Source: Aplectana chamaeleonis
Taxonomy: Eukaryota > Nematoda > Chromadorea > Rhabditida > Cosmocercidae
Reading direction: 5' to 3'
Length of the DNA stretch: 64,000 bases
NCBI GenBank assembly: GCA_029168955.1
Contig: JAPDOI010000441.1
Span: 124,001 to 188,000 of the forward strand
Within the stretch, counting starts at the first letter, position 1; each line of letters starts with the position of its first letter. This document shows positions 10,400-21,200 of this stretch, one piece after another. A program made the position numbers and the translations under genes. The notes under the pieces were generated by a model that ran no database searches, was not told where the DNA came from, and saw only the letters and a program-made list of their open reading frames with translations.

Positions 10400-11020
10400 A
10401 AGAATCTTCTCATAATCGTGAGCTTCGATGCGCATTGTGAGGTCACGTCAAGGAAGGCTACTGTTGCAGTGAATAAGATATTCAGAGCTTTGGCAACACG
10501 TAATTCATCTGTGCTTATAAGAGCCTACACCACCTACGTGAGGCCAATTCTTGAATATGGCACGCCGGTGTTTAATCCCTACAAAGTGAAGGTCATCAAC
10601 TGTTTGGAGAAAGTCCAAAGCAACTTCACAAGCAAATTGTTTTCAGGATGCATGGTTTCGTTTATGGCTGCATACCCGATTTCGTGCAGAGAAATGAGCT
10701 ATTTCATTTGAAATCGTTATCCCTCAGAAGAGTAGAGAATGACTTACTTCTTCTCCACAAGATCCTGTTTGGCGTAGATTTCGGTCTTAAACCTGGGGAC
10801 CTTGTGACAACGAGAAAGTCAACCACCAGGGGTGGCCCCATCAAACTCCACCGTTACACATCTAACCTCAACTGCAGGCGTCACTTTTTCATCAACAGAA
10901 CTATACCCATTTTTGAGAGCCTTGGTAGAAATTATTCCATTCCTTACAACTACACGTCATTCAAAAATTTCATTCGAGAAAAATTTGAGCTGGCTGATCG
11001 TACAAGTAGCCCTTCCTGAC
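10400..11020 (+). pseudogene. CR1-like reverse transcriptase C-terminus, 5' truncated
   Basis: Two overlapping frames, broken near 10650, encode the thumb and C-terminal part of a different non-LTR reverse transcriptase. Typical segments are LIRAYTTYVRPILEYGTPVF, followed by a shifted frame with RNELFHLKSLSLRRVENDLL, HKILFG and FINRTIPIFESLG, ending at a TGA near 11020. The fingers and palm, including YADD, are absent, as expected of a 5'-truncated copy. The family looks CR1/L2-like from the arrangement of these segments (inference). An AT dinucleotide tract lies 175 bp downstream. Confidence 0.75.
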
Positions 11021-11193
11021 TGGCTGGATAGCTTGTGGTTCCTTTCTTTAGGTTGATTATTGCAGCAATGCGCTTTTCTTTTCTATTCCGCTGTGTTGTT
11101 TTTTTCTCGTTTCCATGCTTTCAACTTCCTATGGTTCATTCGTATTTCGCGGTCGTTTTGAACATTGTTTTTGACTACATAGGCTTGCCTATG

Positions 11194-12032
<839 letters not shown>

Positions 12033-12591
12033 TTAAAGGAAGTGTTTTCGATGAAAAAATTTGCCCGTTTTTTTTTGGCGGAGGCTTTGGGTTCCTTTAA
12101 GAAGAGTAAGCACGGAAGGAAGACGGAAAACGGTTAGGAAGTTTGTAAAAATCCCGTGGACCAGCCGACCCACTGGATTACCCTGCCCACGCCATAAAAC
12201 TGTTGTCCTGCGTTCGTTTTATCAAAGGGTTAGTTGCCAAATTTTTGAATATTCTTTATCGCGTATAATTCTTAGATACATCCAAGCATTTTGATTGGCC
12301 TGTCTTTTTTTAAGTGTGTTTGGTACAGGAAACATGAAACAAAGAAGTCACTTACCTAGGAATCGGGAAGCTCGAAACCATTCTCGACGTTTGGTTTGAC
12401 GTTTTATCCGCAGTGCTTAAAACACCAGCAGGTGTAAATAAATCTTGAATATGTTTTTTTAAACAGTTTCCCTCCTATATATATTCGTGAGTTTCATGAG
12501 GACTTTCCCCATTTATCGACTACTTCGTGAACATGCCTTCTCAAAAGCAAAAAATTAGAATAGGGTTTTCCATTGTGAACACAGCCTTTAA
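12033..12591. repeat. MITE family A, divergent variant
   Basis: Left end TTAAAGGAAGTGTTTTCGATG; right end CATTGTGAACACAGCCTTTAA. The interior shares ttaagaagagtaa and the inverted acgcaggacaacagtttta block with the element at 52999-53510. 559 bp, non-coding. Confidence 0.75.
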
Positions 12592-13040
12592 CGCATAAAT
12601 TGCATCTTTCCCAAGCCATTGTATAGCCGAGGTTGTTGGTCGAAATCTGCTAAACAGACGTCAGATTTGTTCTCAGCGCCCCAGTTCCACCCCATTCCAA
12701 TCCTAGATACTTACCAAAATTGAAAAGTTTCTTCTGGACATAGACGCTTGAAGCGCAAAAAAAATTAAAAGAAGCTCATGGCCGAATCTCAGGTTGATTC
12801 GACCTTTTGGGTCAGAAACGGCCGGTATGATTTGACCTTTAACGTCCGTTTCCGCCGAAAATCGTTTTAAAGCATCTTCCCGATGAGATTTCACTCAAAT
12901 TGGGTCACACAAAGCGCTAAAATTACGGCCTCAATGGGAGGGGGGGACGCATCTATTCAAACGCTACTCTTTACCATGCTCCTGATTTTGAAAGGCGAGG
13001 AAAACTCTGTGTTGGCATTGAATTTGGGTGCTACTGCAAT
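12592..13040. other. Intergenic, no gene recognised
   Basis: Non-coding. The 12980-13010 stretch (cctgattttgaaaggcgagg) is repeated directly at 13098-13120. Confidence 0.35.
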
Positions 13041-13194
13041 CGGGGCACCATGGTATCGCTTTCTGTCACGCCCATTTTCCCGCGCCTCAACGACTTTCCT
13101 GATTTTGAAGGGGGAGAAAAACTCCGGTTAATGTTCATGTTGCGCGGTGGCGCGGAAAACTGGGCGTGGCGAAGTGCGATGCCATAGTGCCCCC
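13041..13194. repeat. Foldback element, ~154 bp
   Basis: Left arm cggggcaccatggtatcgc...cacgcccattttcc is inverted on the right as gcggaaaactgggcgtg...gcgatgccatagtgccccc. Non-coding hairpin, probably a MITE. Confidence 0.6.
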
Positions 13195-13704
13195 CCCTGT
13201 TTGCGATAGAAAAAAAAAGATCGCGCCTTAATACAGTTGTGCGCTTGAACTGGAATAGTTGACTGGAAAAGTGGGCCAAATGCGATAGCTTGGTGTCCCA
13301 CCCCCCTCTCCCGTTCGCTATATCATCTAAATAACGAGGAGGATTTATATTTTAAGCGCTTGGCTATGTGAGGTAATACTTGTAGGGGTTCTCTGAAATA
13401 CATAGTTTATAGATTAGCGGATACAGTGAGATGCCGTGTTTTCTCTCTTCTTTGACTCCTTGTTCTTCACACATTTACCATTTTGACCTTATTCTCATTT
13501 TCAAGCCGACCGTAGTCCCGGATCTTCAACGTGATACGTCCCCCTCTTCACCAAATTTTCTGGAAAATTCATGGAAGTTTATGTGGATTCGAAATTTTCA
13601 ATTATTTTATTCAGTTTTGTTATTAACGCTGCACTCTCAGCGCAGTGAAGGGCCTCTGGAAGTGTTCTTTATTTTTGGCTCTTACTTCCTCACCCGCCCC
13701 CCCC

Positions 13705-13897
13705 CCAAAAAGCCCGTAGCGGTCAAAATCTGCGAGCCTGCCCCCGATCTACAGTTCCCCTGCTCTTGGCGGGACCCACATGGATTGGTGGCGCGCATGC
13801 GACCATGCTTTCATGATCCATATCGGTCTCGCAAGGAACAGAAGTACTGTGGACCGGAGGCAGACCCGTAGATTTTGACCGTTACTGGTTTGTTCCC
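13705..13897. repeat. Foldback element, ~190 bp
   Basis: agcccgtagcggtcaaaatc at 13711 is inverted at 13870-13892 (gattttgaccgttactggtt), and inner parts also pair (cctgcccccgatctacag with ctgtggaccggaggcag). Non-coding. Confidence 0.6.
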
Positions 13898-14114
13898 CCC
13901 CCCTCGCCTCCAATTTCTTGAATTTCTGGTCCTCCTGTTGTCCCGTGAGACAGTAATCGCTCGGCCCCGCTTATTTCCGTGCCTTAGCTCTTGATATTTA
14001 TTTCCAGCCATAAAACCATGAAATGTGTTTTACGATCCTTTGTCTTTAGAAGGCACAGAAACTCAGAGCATGAACTTGTTTGGCGTGAATTCTGAGATTT
14101 TCATGCTCCTAAAA

Positions 14115-14292
14115 TACAGTCGACGCGGATGGCTGTGTCTGTCGGTTGTGGTTCCATTTTTCGATGCTTAGTATATATGCTGACGCAAACTCGGTGCACA
14201 TGCTACAGCATGTTACCTGCACCGAGTTTGCGTCAGTATTTTGTGCACCGACGAAATTGAACCACAACCGACACATCCATCTGTATTGACAG
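14115..14292. repeat. Foldback element with perfect inner hairpin
   Basis: The outer arms (ctgtcggttgtggttccat / aaccacaaccgacacatcc) enclose a perfect 19 bp inner inverted repeat, 14180-14198 with 14218-14236, separated by 19 nt. Compact stem-loop MITE. Confidence 0.7.
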
Positions 14293-14729
14293 TAGATCCA
14301 TCTTGGGACCTGGGATGGAGTTCAGAAACGACAAGCGATGAGCTACAGTTGGGTTTGCTGCGAAAATTGCCTGCAAGCAAGCTTGGAGATAAACCCATTC
14401 GTAGCCCATGGTTTGCGTTCATTAGTCCCAGCCCTATATAGAACCTAGTGAACGCGATATCTCAACCCCATCAAGTGATATACGAATGGAAGCCACGCCC
14501 CAAGAGAAGTCACATTACCAGTCTCTATGGGCGATGTTTCGAATTAAACAGTAGCCCGACGTACAGTATTCCTTTCCTTCTGAGCCTCTCCCGTTCATCC
14601 TGGCTCACCTCTTCTTTTTCTTCTTTTCAGCCACATCGAGGGTTTTGTCATAGGCGGAGAAACTGGGCGACCAGTAGTGGATTCGTCCATAGATGCATTG
14701 TGGTCAGCGTGGTGGGTCTCTCCGGACAG

Positions 14730-15310
14730 TTAAAGGTAGCAGACACGCTCAAAAATGGTATCGATTTTATGACATAAATCAAAGGTTTGGAGCTGATGGT
14801 ATTCGGAACTGACGAAAAAACGAACGAAAACCGTGTGCAAATGGAGGAATAACGCTTACTCTGTTATCGGGTGAAAGTGGACGAGTTTTACGGCGCGCGG
14901 TTGAAACAGCGAATATTAGCAACAAAACGGTTGAGATAGAGAAGCCGATATACTCTTACAGCCTGTACTGGAACGTTCACCTCGTTGGAAGCATCAAAAA
15001 CCAGCCAAAGGGGCCGTATGAGTACTATCAATCTGGACGAGTTTGTATTTTGGAGCGGGGTTGCAGAATTAGTTCTATCAATATGGACGAGTTTGTATTT
15101 TGGGGCGAGGTTGCAGAATTAGTTCTATCAATATGGACGAGTTTGTATTTGGGGCGGAGTTGCAGAAAATTTTCGATTTGCATTGCTGAAATTTAGTAGT
15201 TTTGACTCGTTTTTGACGCTTCCAACGGTGTGAGCTGTCTACTAGCAGCCATGCGACTTCAGAAACGTAGTTATCTCAACAACTTTTTCGAGCGTGTCTG
15301 CTGCCTTTGA
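14730..15310. repeat. MITE family B inserted in retrotransposon copy 3
   Basis: Left end TTAAAGGTAGCAGACACGC; right end gcgtgtctgctgCCTTTGA. It is the reverse-orientation homologue of 28761-29262. It contains three tandem units of about 58 bp at 15030-15170. It separates the knuckle and tail segments of the retrotransposon, so it inserted later. Confidence 0.88.
15015..15172. repeat. Three ~58 bp tandem units inside MITE
   Basis: The unit containing ctatcaatatggacgag and ttgtattttgg..g..gttgcag is repeated three times with few differences. The sister MITE at 28761 shows only one full unit plus part of another, so the array expanded in this copy. Confidence 0.85.
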
Positions 15311-17778
15311 ATAAATGTGCGGTGTCATGGCCTATGGAATAGCAGTCCGGACAAACATCAGATTTGCTGCTGTCAATCTTGCTGACGTGGGACATGAGCA
15401 TTGTAGAGTGACCGCAGCGTAGCGATGCGAGTGTTTCTTCCGAGTTGAGTCTCGGATGTGCAGATTGGATGGCGGTACTTCTCCTAACATAGGATTTGCC
15501 GCCGCCTTCTCAAGATGACACCGTACGAACTTGGTGTGCTCCTCGCGCAAAAGACGGAGTCGTTCTTGCTGTGAGTCGCGCCATCTTTGCAAGTTGGCTT
15601 TGCTTGGAGCATCGGCAAGTGGCTTTCTTTTGTCTCTCTCTCTCTCTAACGGGGTTAAGCACTCTCCAAGATGGGTGATTTGGTTGTTTATTAATATTGA
15701 TACGGAATTGTTGGGCTTGGAGCTGACAGTGCTTCTTCACTTTTAGTAGACTAGTTTCTGCATGCAGGTGCTCGCTCGACTGGAGAACTCCTTGCACATC
15801 CCGTGGCAATGCGAAGAGCGGCATTCTGTACGCGTTGCATCTTAGTTCAAGAGGATTCTGAGACTAGATGTTGCCAAACCGGTGCGACGTATTCCATGGC
15901 ATGCTGAAGGATCGCCTTATACGTCGTGAGTATTGTTTCCTTGCTGCTATCCCATGAGGTGCCGCCTAGGGCCCTGGTAACATGGAGTATAGCTTTAACG
16001 GCAGCCTGCTTCTGCTCGGTATTCTTATGAAACTTGAGTGACGGATCGAGCACAAGACCGAGCAGCTCTGGAAATCGAGCAGCAGGCAGACGGTATCCAT
16101 CCCACTCTACATCCGGATGAGCTCTGTGCTCGGATGGGTCCGTTGTGAGGACGGATACTGATGACTTGGATGCGGAGATCTTTAGGATCTTGTCGTCGAA
16201 AAACCTCTTCAGCGTCTTCAGGTACTCGTTGATCTTGGTGGCGGCTACCTGTATCTCCCGGTCTCGACGCATTGTTATATCATCGGCGTACGCGACAATC
16301 CTGATAACAGGATTCCTAGGTTAACCGTGTCGAAAGCCTTTGTTAGATCCAAAGCGACAGATACAGTTCCCAATGGCTTCGAAGCGTTGAACCCGTCGAC
16401 TGCATAGCTAGTGATTTCTAGCAATGCTGTCTTTGTGGAATGCAGCCTTCTGAACCCGCGTTGAAACAATTGTTTCTCGTTGTGCTCTGCTAAATTCTCC
16501 ACAATGAGCTTTTCGGCTACCTTAGCGAAAGGTGGCATCGAACTAATTTGACGATATCCCTTTACTGACGACTGAGGTTTGCCTGGCTTGGACAACGGGA
16601 TGACGTTCGCTGTCTTCCAGTTCTGCGGAATAATACACGAGCTGAACGAGGTGTTAATTAAATCAACGACGAGCGGGTGGATCTCAGTCGGAAGTTTCTT
16701 CAGTACAGCAGGACAAATGCCGTCGGGACGGACAGCTTTGGAGTTCCGCATGTCCTTTGTAATCTTCTCTACTTGAGCCACAGTGAACGCTTCGGCCGTG
16801 CTCATGAGCGGGAGGCGGCACAGCTATCTCACTGTCACTCTATTCTGCGGACCTCGCCTTGTACTGGTGATAAAGAAACTTCACAGGATCTCGATGGTCG
16901 GCTGCTCTTCTGGGATACGTTTTAACGCGGCCAACAGGAATAGCCGCCTTCATGTCCCTGCTGATTGCGTTAGACAGCTGGTGCTCTTTTAGGTGCACAT
17001 TGCCATTCCACGGATAATCAGCCGCTAGGCGTAGCGCAACCTCGCTGAACAGACACCAGTCTGCTTAGCCTAAATTAAGATAAGAACGTTGTCGAACACC
17101 AGAATAAGGAGTGAGATAATTTGGGAGATCGATGTGCACAACATGATCACTAGACAAAGCTGTAGAGGTAGACCATGAGCAAGCGTTGGAAAGGTTGGAA
17201 GATACAAGAGTGATGTCTGGGCTAGAAGATCGGCCGTTGTTAGGGAGACGAGTGCGCTGATAATAGTTTAGTATGACCATGTCACACTCCTCCACCCATT
17301 CCTCAACGTAATTTCCTCTAGCATCAGAGCCAAGAGACGAACAGAACGTATGAGCATTAAAATCGCCCGCAAAGAGAGACGAAGATGAAAGGGAGCAGTC
17401 ATTAAGCTGCTTAAGGAGTGGAATGGGGTTATAGGAAGAGGGGCAAGAGGTGGTAGGGGGAATATAGATGTTGAAAAGAGAAATAGGTGTTCTAAGAGGG
17501 AGATGAACCAGATTGTACTTGAGAGTACCGTCCGTGAGAGTGTTAGGTATGAGGTGTGAGGGAAGAGTAGATAACACCAAAGTGGAAACTTCTCCGCCAT
17601 GATTTGACCTTGGAGCATGGTAAGATGTGTAGCCTGGGATATTGGGATGAGGATAAGTAGGTGATGGTGGCTCACCTCCAATCATCGTTTGCGACTGACA
17701 ATCATTTCCTAAAAGTTATGGCTTTTGAGGCTTCTCTCAACATCTTCGGAGTTATTTGTTAATTTCATATCGTTAAGT

Positions 17779-18097
17779 GGACACGAAGCTTTTCAATGTG
17801 AAACTCGCCGATCTTCCCGCTTGGATGGCTCGTCGTGAAAAGACTCCTGGTGCTTTCTACAACGAATTTATGCGAAATATATGGAGGGTCCACCACAAGT
17901 ACTATTCAGGACCAGTATATGCCAATACGGTCAGTTTAACTGTCAAACTAAATCTTTTGCTCGAGTGTGACGGTAATGTAGCAGCTATTTTCAAGGTGAA
18001 AACTATCTTCCGTTTCATCTTCGCCTACTCATTCTTAAACTGGCTGGTGAAGTGCCACCGTTATTGGGATGTGCAGAAGACAATGTACCATTGGTAG
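17779..18097 (+). CDS. Mitochondrial ATP synthase subunit f (5' end unresolved)
   Basis: Small membrane subunit of the Fo sector of mitochondrial ATP synthase. The exon to 17929 reads LFNVKLADLPAWMARREKTP, closely like the LLEVKLGELPSWI start of animal subunit f. The last exon, 17996-18097, reads FAYSFLNWLVKCHRYWDVQK, like the single hydrophobic helix plus basic tail of the family. The intron 17930-17995 has a GTCAGT donor and a TTTTCAAG acceptor. It is 66 nt, in frame and free of stops. An in-frame TAA just upstream of 17779 means the N-terminus lies in an earlier exon or needs another splice. One candidate is ATG 17718, but its intron would be only about 37 bp. The retrotransposon ends about 80 bp upstream. 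Thymidylate kinase follows at 167 bp, suggesting an operon. Confidence 0.78.
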
Positions 18098-18146
18098 ACC
18101 GGAAGACGTAAAGGATTTAGAGATAATTAGCGACCTTAATGTGTTG

Positions 18147-18152
18147 AATAAA
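18147..18152 (+). terminator. Polyadenylation signal AATAAA of ATP synthase f gene
   Basis: A canonical AATAAA lies 50 nt after the TAG at 18097 and about 110 bp before the thymidylate kinase start. This fits the intercistronic arrangement of nematode operons. Confidence 0.6.
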
Positions 18153-18264
18153 ATGTGCTGCCCTCTATTATTGATTGTGTGGAACAAAACAAACTGCTGT
18201 CGCTACGGCGCAATCCTTGAACAGTACAAGAATGGCGTTTAATTATGTATGGAAACAACAGGAT

Positions 18265-21200
18265 ATGTCTCGACGTGGTGCCTTAGTAGTTTTCGAAGGA
18301 CTTGACAGAAGCGGAAAATCAACACAAGCCCAGCGTCTAGCGGAAAGAATTGTATCAGCTGGGGGACAAGCTGTGCTGCTTCCCTTTCCTGGTATGTTTC
18401 CAACGGGTTTTGGTGGAGGTGTTGACATTGTATACAAAAATAAAACATGGGTTACAGATAGGAAAGAACCTTTCGGTGAGGTGATTGACCGGTATCTTCG
18501 CAAAGAGATCGACCTGTGCGAACGGGCTCTTCACCTGGCGTTTTCCGCGAACCGATGGGAAAAAGTAGATTGATTTAATTTCATCGTACGACGCAACTTG
18601 TAACGCCGAAGACCTGTGTTTAAGGCGACGCTGATTGAAGAAAAAATTGCTGCTGGTGTCGATGTCATTTGTGACCGTTACTGTTTCAGTGGCGTTGCCT
18701 ACTCCATTGCCAAAGGTTAGGTGTTTATGTAGACTCTTTTTAACGTTGTCGCGCTGTCGAGGTTAGGTGGACGCAACAGAAAAATCCCGGTTGGTAATTC
18801 TTCTATTCTAAGATAACGTACGTAGAGTTTCATTTCAGTTTATCATATGGTTAGGTCCGTGGCCTGTGTCCTCAAGAAATAACGTGTAAATTCAAACCGC
18901 GGCTGGCGTGGCGGTTTAAATTTCAATCTCTGAGAATTGAATCGTGGCGCCAGCCGCGGTTTGGTTTTAAACGTTTTTTCTTGAGGACACAGGCCACGGA
19001 CCTAACTATATTTGCGCACTCACAGACCGGAGTAGAAACGATCGGTTGAGATCAATATACATGAAACACCAGTTGTTGTGTCGCAATGAGCTGCATGCGT
19101 ATTTTGAACTCCAGGCGACCGCTTCCGATCTGGTATTTGAATGTGTGACTTTTGGGTGGTAGTCGTTAGTTGTTTGGAGAGGGAGGTGCTGGAAGATTGT
19201 GAGCGCTTGGAGGCGCCACGTTAGTCGGCTCTTTCCTGCGGCTGTGTCAGATTCGTCCATAGCTGGCTAAGAGCTATGAGTAGCTATCGATGTCGCTGAA
19301 GCTCTAGCGCAGAACACCCAATCGCTGGCGCATGCAACGTACCCTAGGAGGGCGAGAGGCTAACGGTGGTATTGTTGGTATGTTACTGACAGTCACTGCA
19401 GCCAAGGTGCCGCCAACATCTGCGGCAGGCCGTTGATGCCAGGTGGAGGAGTAGCTTTAGGAGGCAATCAATGACAAACTGTGGACGATGTAACCCCCTC
19501 CCCCCCCTCAGCCATTCGATGCTCAAAGCTAGCTATGGGCGCTGCCTTATGCTCTTCAGCGACTTGGATCTCTGCCCTCCCCCTGCCCTTTCGTCACCCT
19601 GACCATCGCCCGTGACTTCTACTAAACATATAAATTTCGCGTATGCAGCACTGATCTCATTCTCTGGGCGTGACCGATTTATAAGCGCCATGTCGGTGCT
19701 ATTCTGCGGACTGTGCGCATGGAACTCAATGCAATATCGCTCGCGCTGACCAGCTTACAGATTGATAGCCAGTTTTGATCCGCAGGCCTTTACAACTGCG
19801 TATGTCGCTCCAGACGCGAAGCGGTTGGAGAGGTTTGGTTTTGCCCAGGCCTTGTGATCACTTAGATTTCCATAAATTGTACATAGTGTTTTTGAGCGAA
19901 CTCCATAATATGTAGAATAGAAGTGGGCGGAACGTTCACTCCCAATCGGTCTTGCAACACGCGAGTGACTTTTAGCTTGTACTGTACGTTTGGTGTTATT
20001 GCTATATAAGGCGCTATTCATACCCCTCATCGCCAGCGTTGCACTCGCGGGCGTGGCGTTAGAGTATGAATACCTTCTACACGCGCTTGCAGAGGCTGAA
20101 TATCCCAGCGGCGACGCCATGGCGGAGCGGAAAAAGTTGACCTCAAGTTTTCCAAACTAAAATTTTGTACATGCGTTCACCACCATCACGATAGTAGGGG
20201 ATAGTGAAGGAATTAATTATCGAGAAACAGTGAAATTAATGACGGATTAATAATGAAAATGAAGAAAATTTTGTTACGGCCGTTCCTGCCATGGAGGAGC
20301 GGGCGTCACGCGCGTGCCTCGCATGCACGTGCCGCGCTGGCGTGGCGTCAGGTCATTCCTATTCCAACGCCACATTCGCGCTGGCGTTCAGGAGTATGAA
20401 TTACGCCTAAATGTTGATACATCCAGCAGATACGCAGACCTAGACTCATTCATTCCTGTCCGTCTCGAAAGTCTTGAAACTGAGCACAAGTGGAAGCTCG
20501 TGCTGTTTTGGGGTCATCCATGTGAGGCGGAGCTCATTGTAGAGTTCAAGTGATGTCGCTAGGAGTTTTCGGTGGAGGTTCGAGATTCATCCGAATTGAC
20601 GGGCATTTTCTCTATCGCGTCGCATTGTGTTGCAAGGCTTTGGAGTTGTGCGAAGACAAGCTCGGTGCTGGGTTTTTTCATTGTTTTTCCCTAGCACTGC
20701 ATATTTTTTTCGCAGAATTCACAGCAGAAGTATAATTTATTATCTTCTACTTTAACATATACGAAGAATGGTTTCCAGTTCACCTTTTGTTGTTTGTATA
20801 CACACAGTTGTGCGTAGTCACTCAGCATGGGCGGACCTCTCAAGACATAGAGTTCCACAACTAGTAGTGCCCCATATCGATCAGGTCGCGACATTGCGTC
20901 GCCTTAAAGCACAGTCTAACCTCAGGGTTAAAATTTGATATTATATTCGCTCACAGTGTATAGTAACCCTGCCAAGCGCGTGATCTCAGCTCGATCAAAT
21001 AAGTGAGAAACTACAGGGAAAAAGTCGGTCCCGCCCCCAATACCCTAAAAGCATAATCAAGCATTTCGCCCCGAATAGGGGACCAAAATTTTCGCAAACG
21101 AGAAAATTGGTTTGTGTGGCGATGTTAAAGGCGAAATGTACAGTGGCAGTGCTCTTGGTTCCCTTTCCGGAGCGGTGTGCACGGTTAGGCTTTTGTGGTA

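Larger units (their letters stand above)
14700..17690 (-). pseudogene. Retrotransposon polyprotein, copy 3 (two internal deletions)
   Basis: The endonuclease is well preserved at 17065-17685 (PNIPGYTSYHA, GDFNAHTFCSSL, SSPDITLVSSNLS, SSDHVVHIDL). A deletion near 16885-16915 then joins GRVKT to SFFIT, removing the linker. The reverse transcriptase resumes (AVRPDGICPAVLKKLP, ALDLTKAFDTVNLGIL). A second deletion of about 210 bp near 16300 joins LGIL to VAYADDITM, removing the GVPQGG/SPALF block. The catalytic YADD remains at 16279-16290. The thumb (LLGLVLDPSLKFHKNTE) continues to 15847. Non-functional. Confidence 0.82.
14605..17695 (-). mobile_element. Non-LTR retrotransposon copy 3, split by a MITE
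   Basis: Same family as 249-3154 and 4733-8181. The 3' terminal region with the AAG-type tail is at 14605-14729. A family B MITE interrupts it (14730-15310), and the rest continues from 15311 to the endonuclease near 17695, where the copy is 5'-truncated. The leader ORF, 2A-like segment and zinc finger are missing. The 5' edge lies only about 80 bp upstream of the ATP synthase f exon. I could not find a target duplication. Confidence 0.88.

Noticed and set aside
13431..13871. 146-codon plus-strand frame
   Set aside because: Its 3' half runs through the foldback element at 13705-13897 and the residues show no domain.
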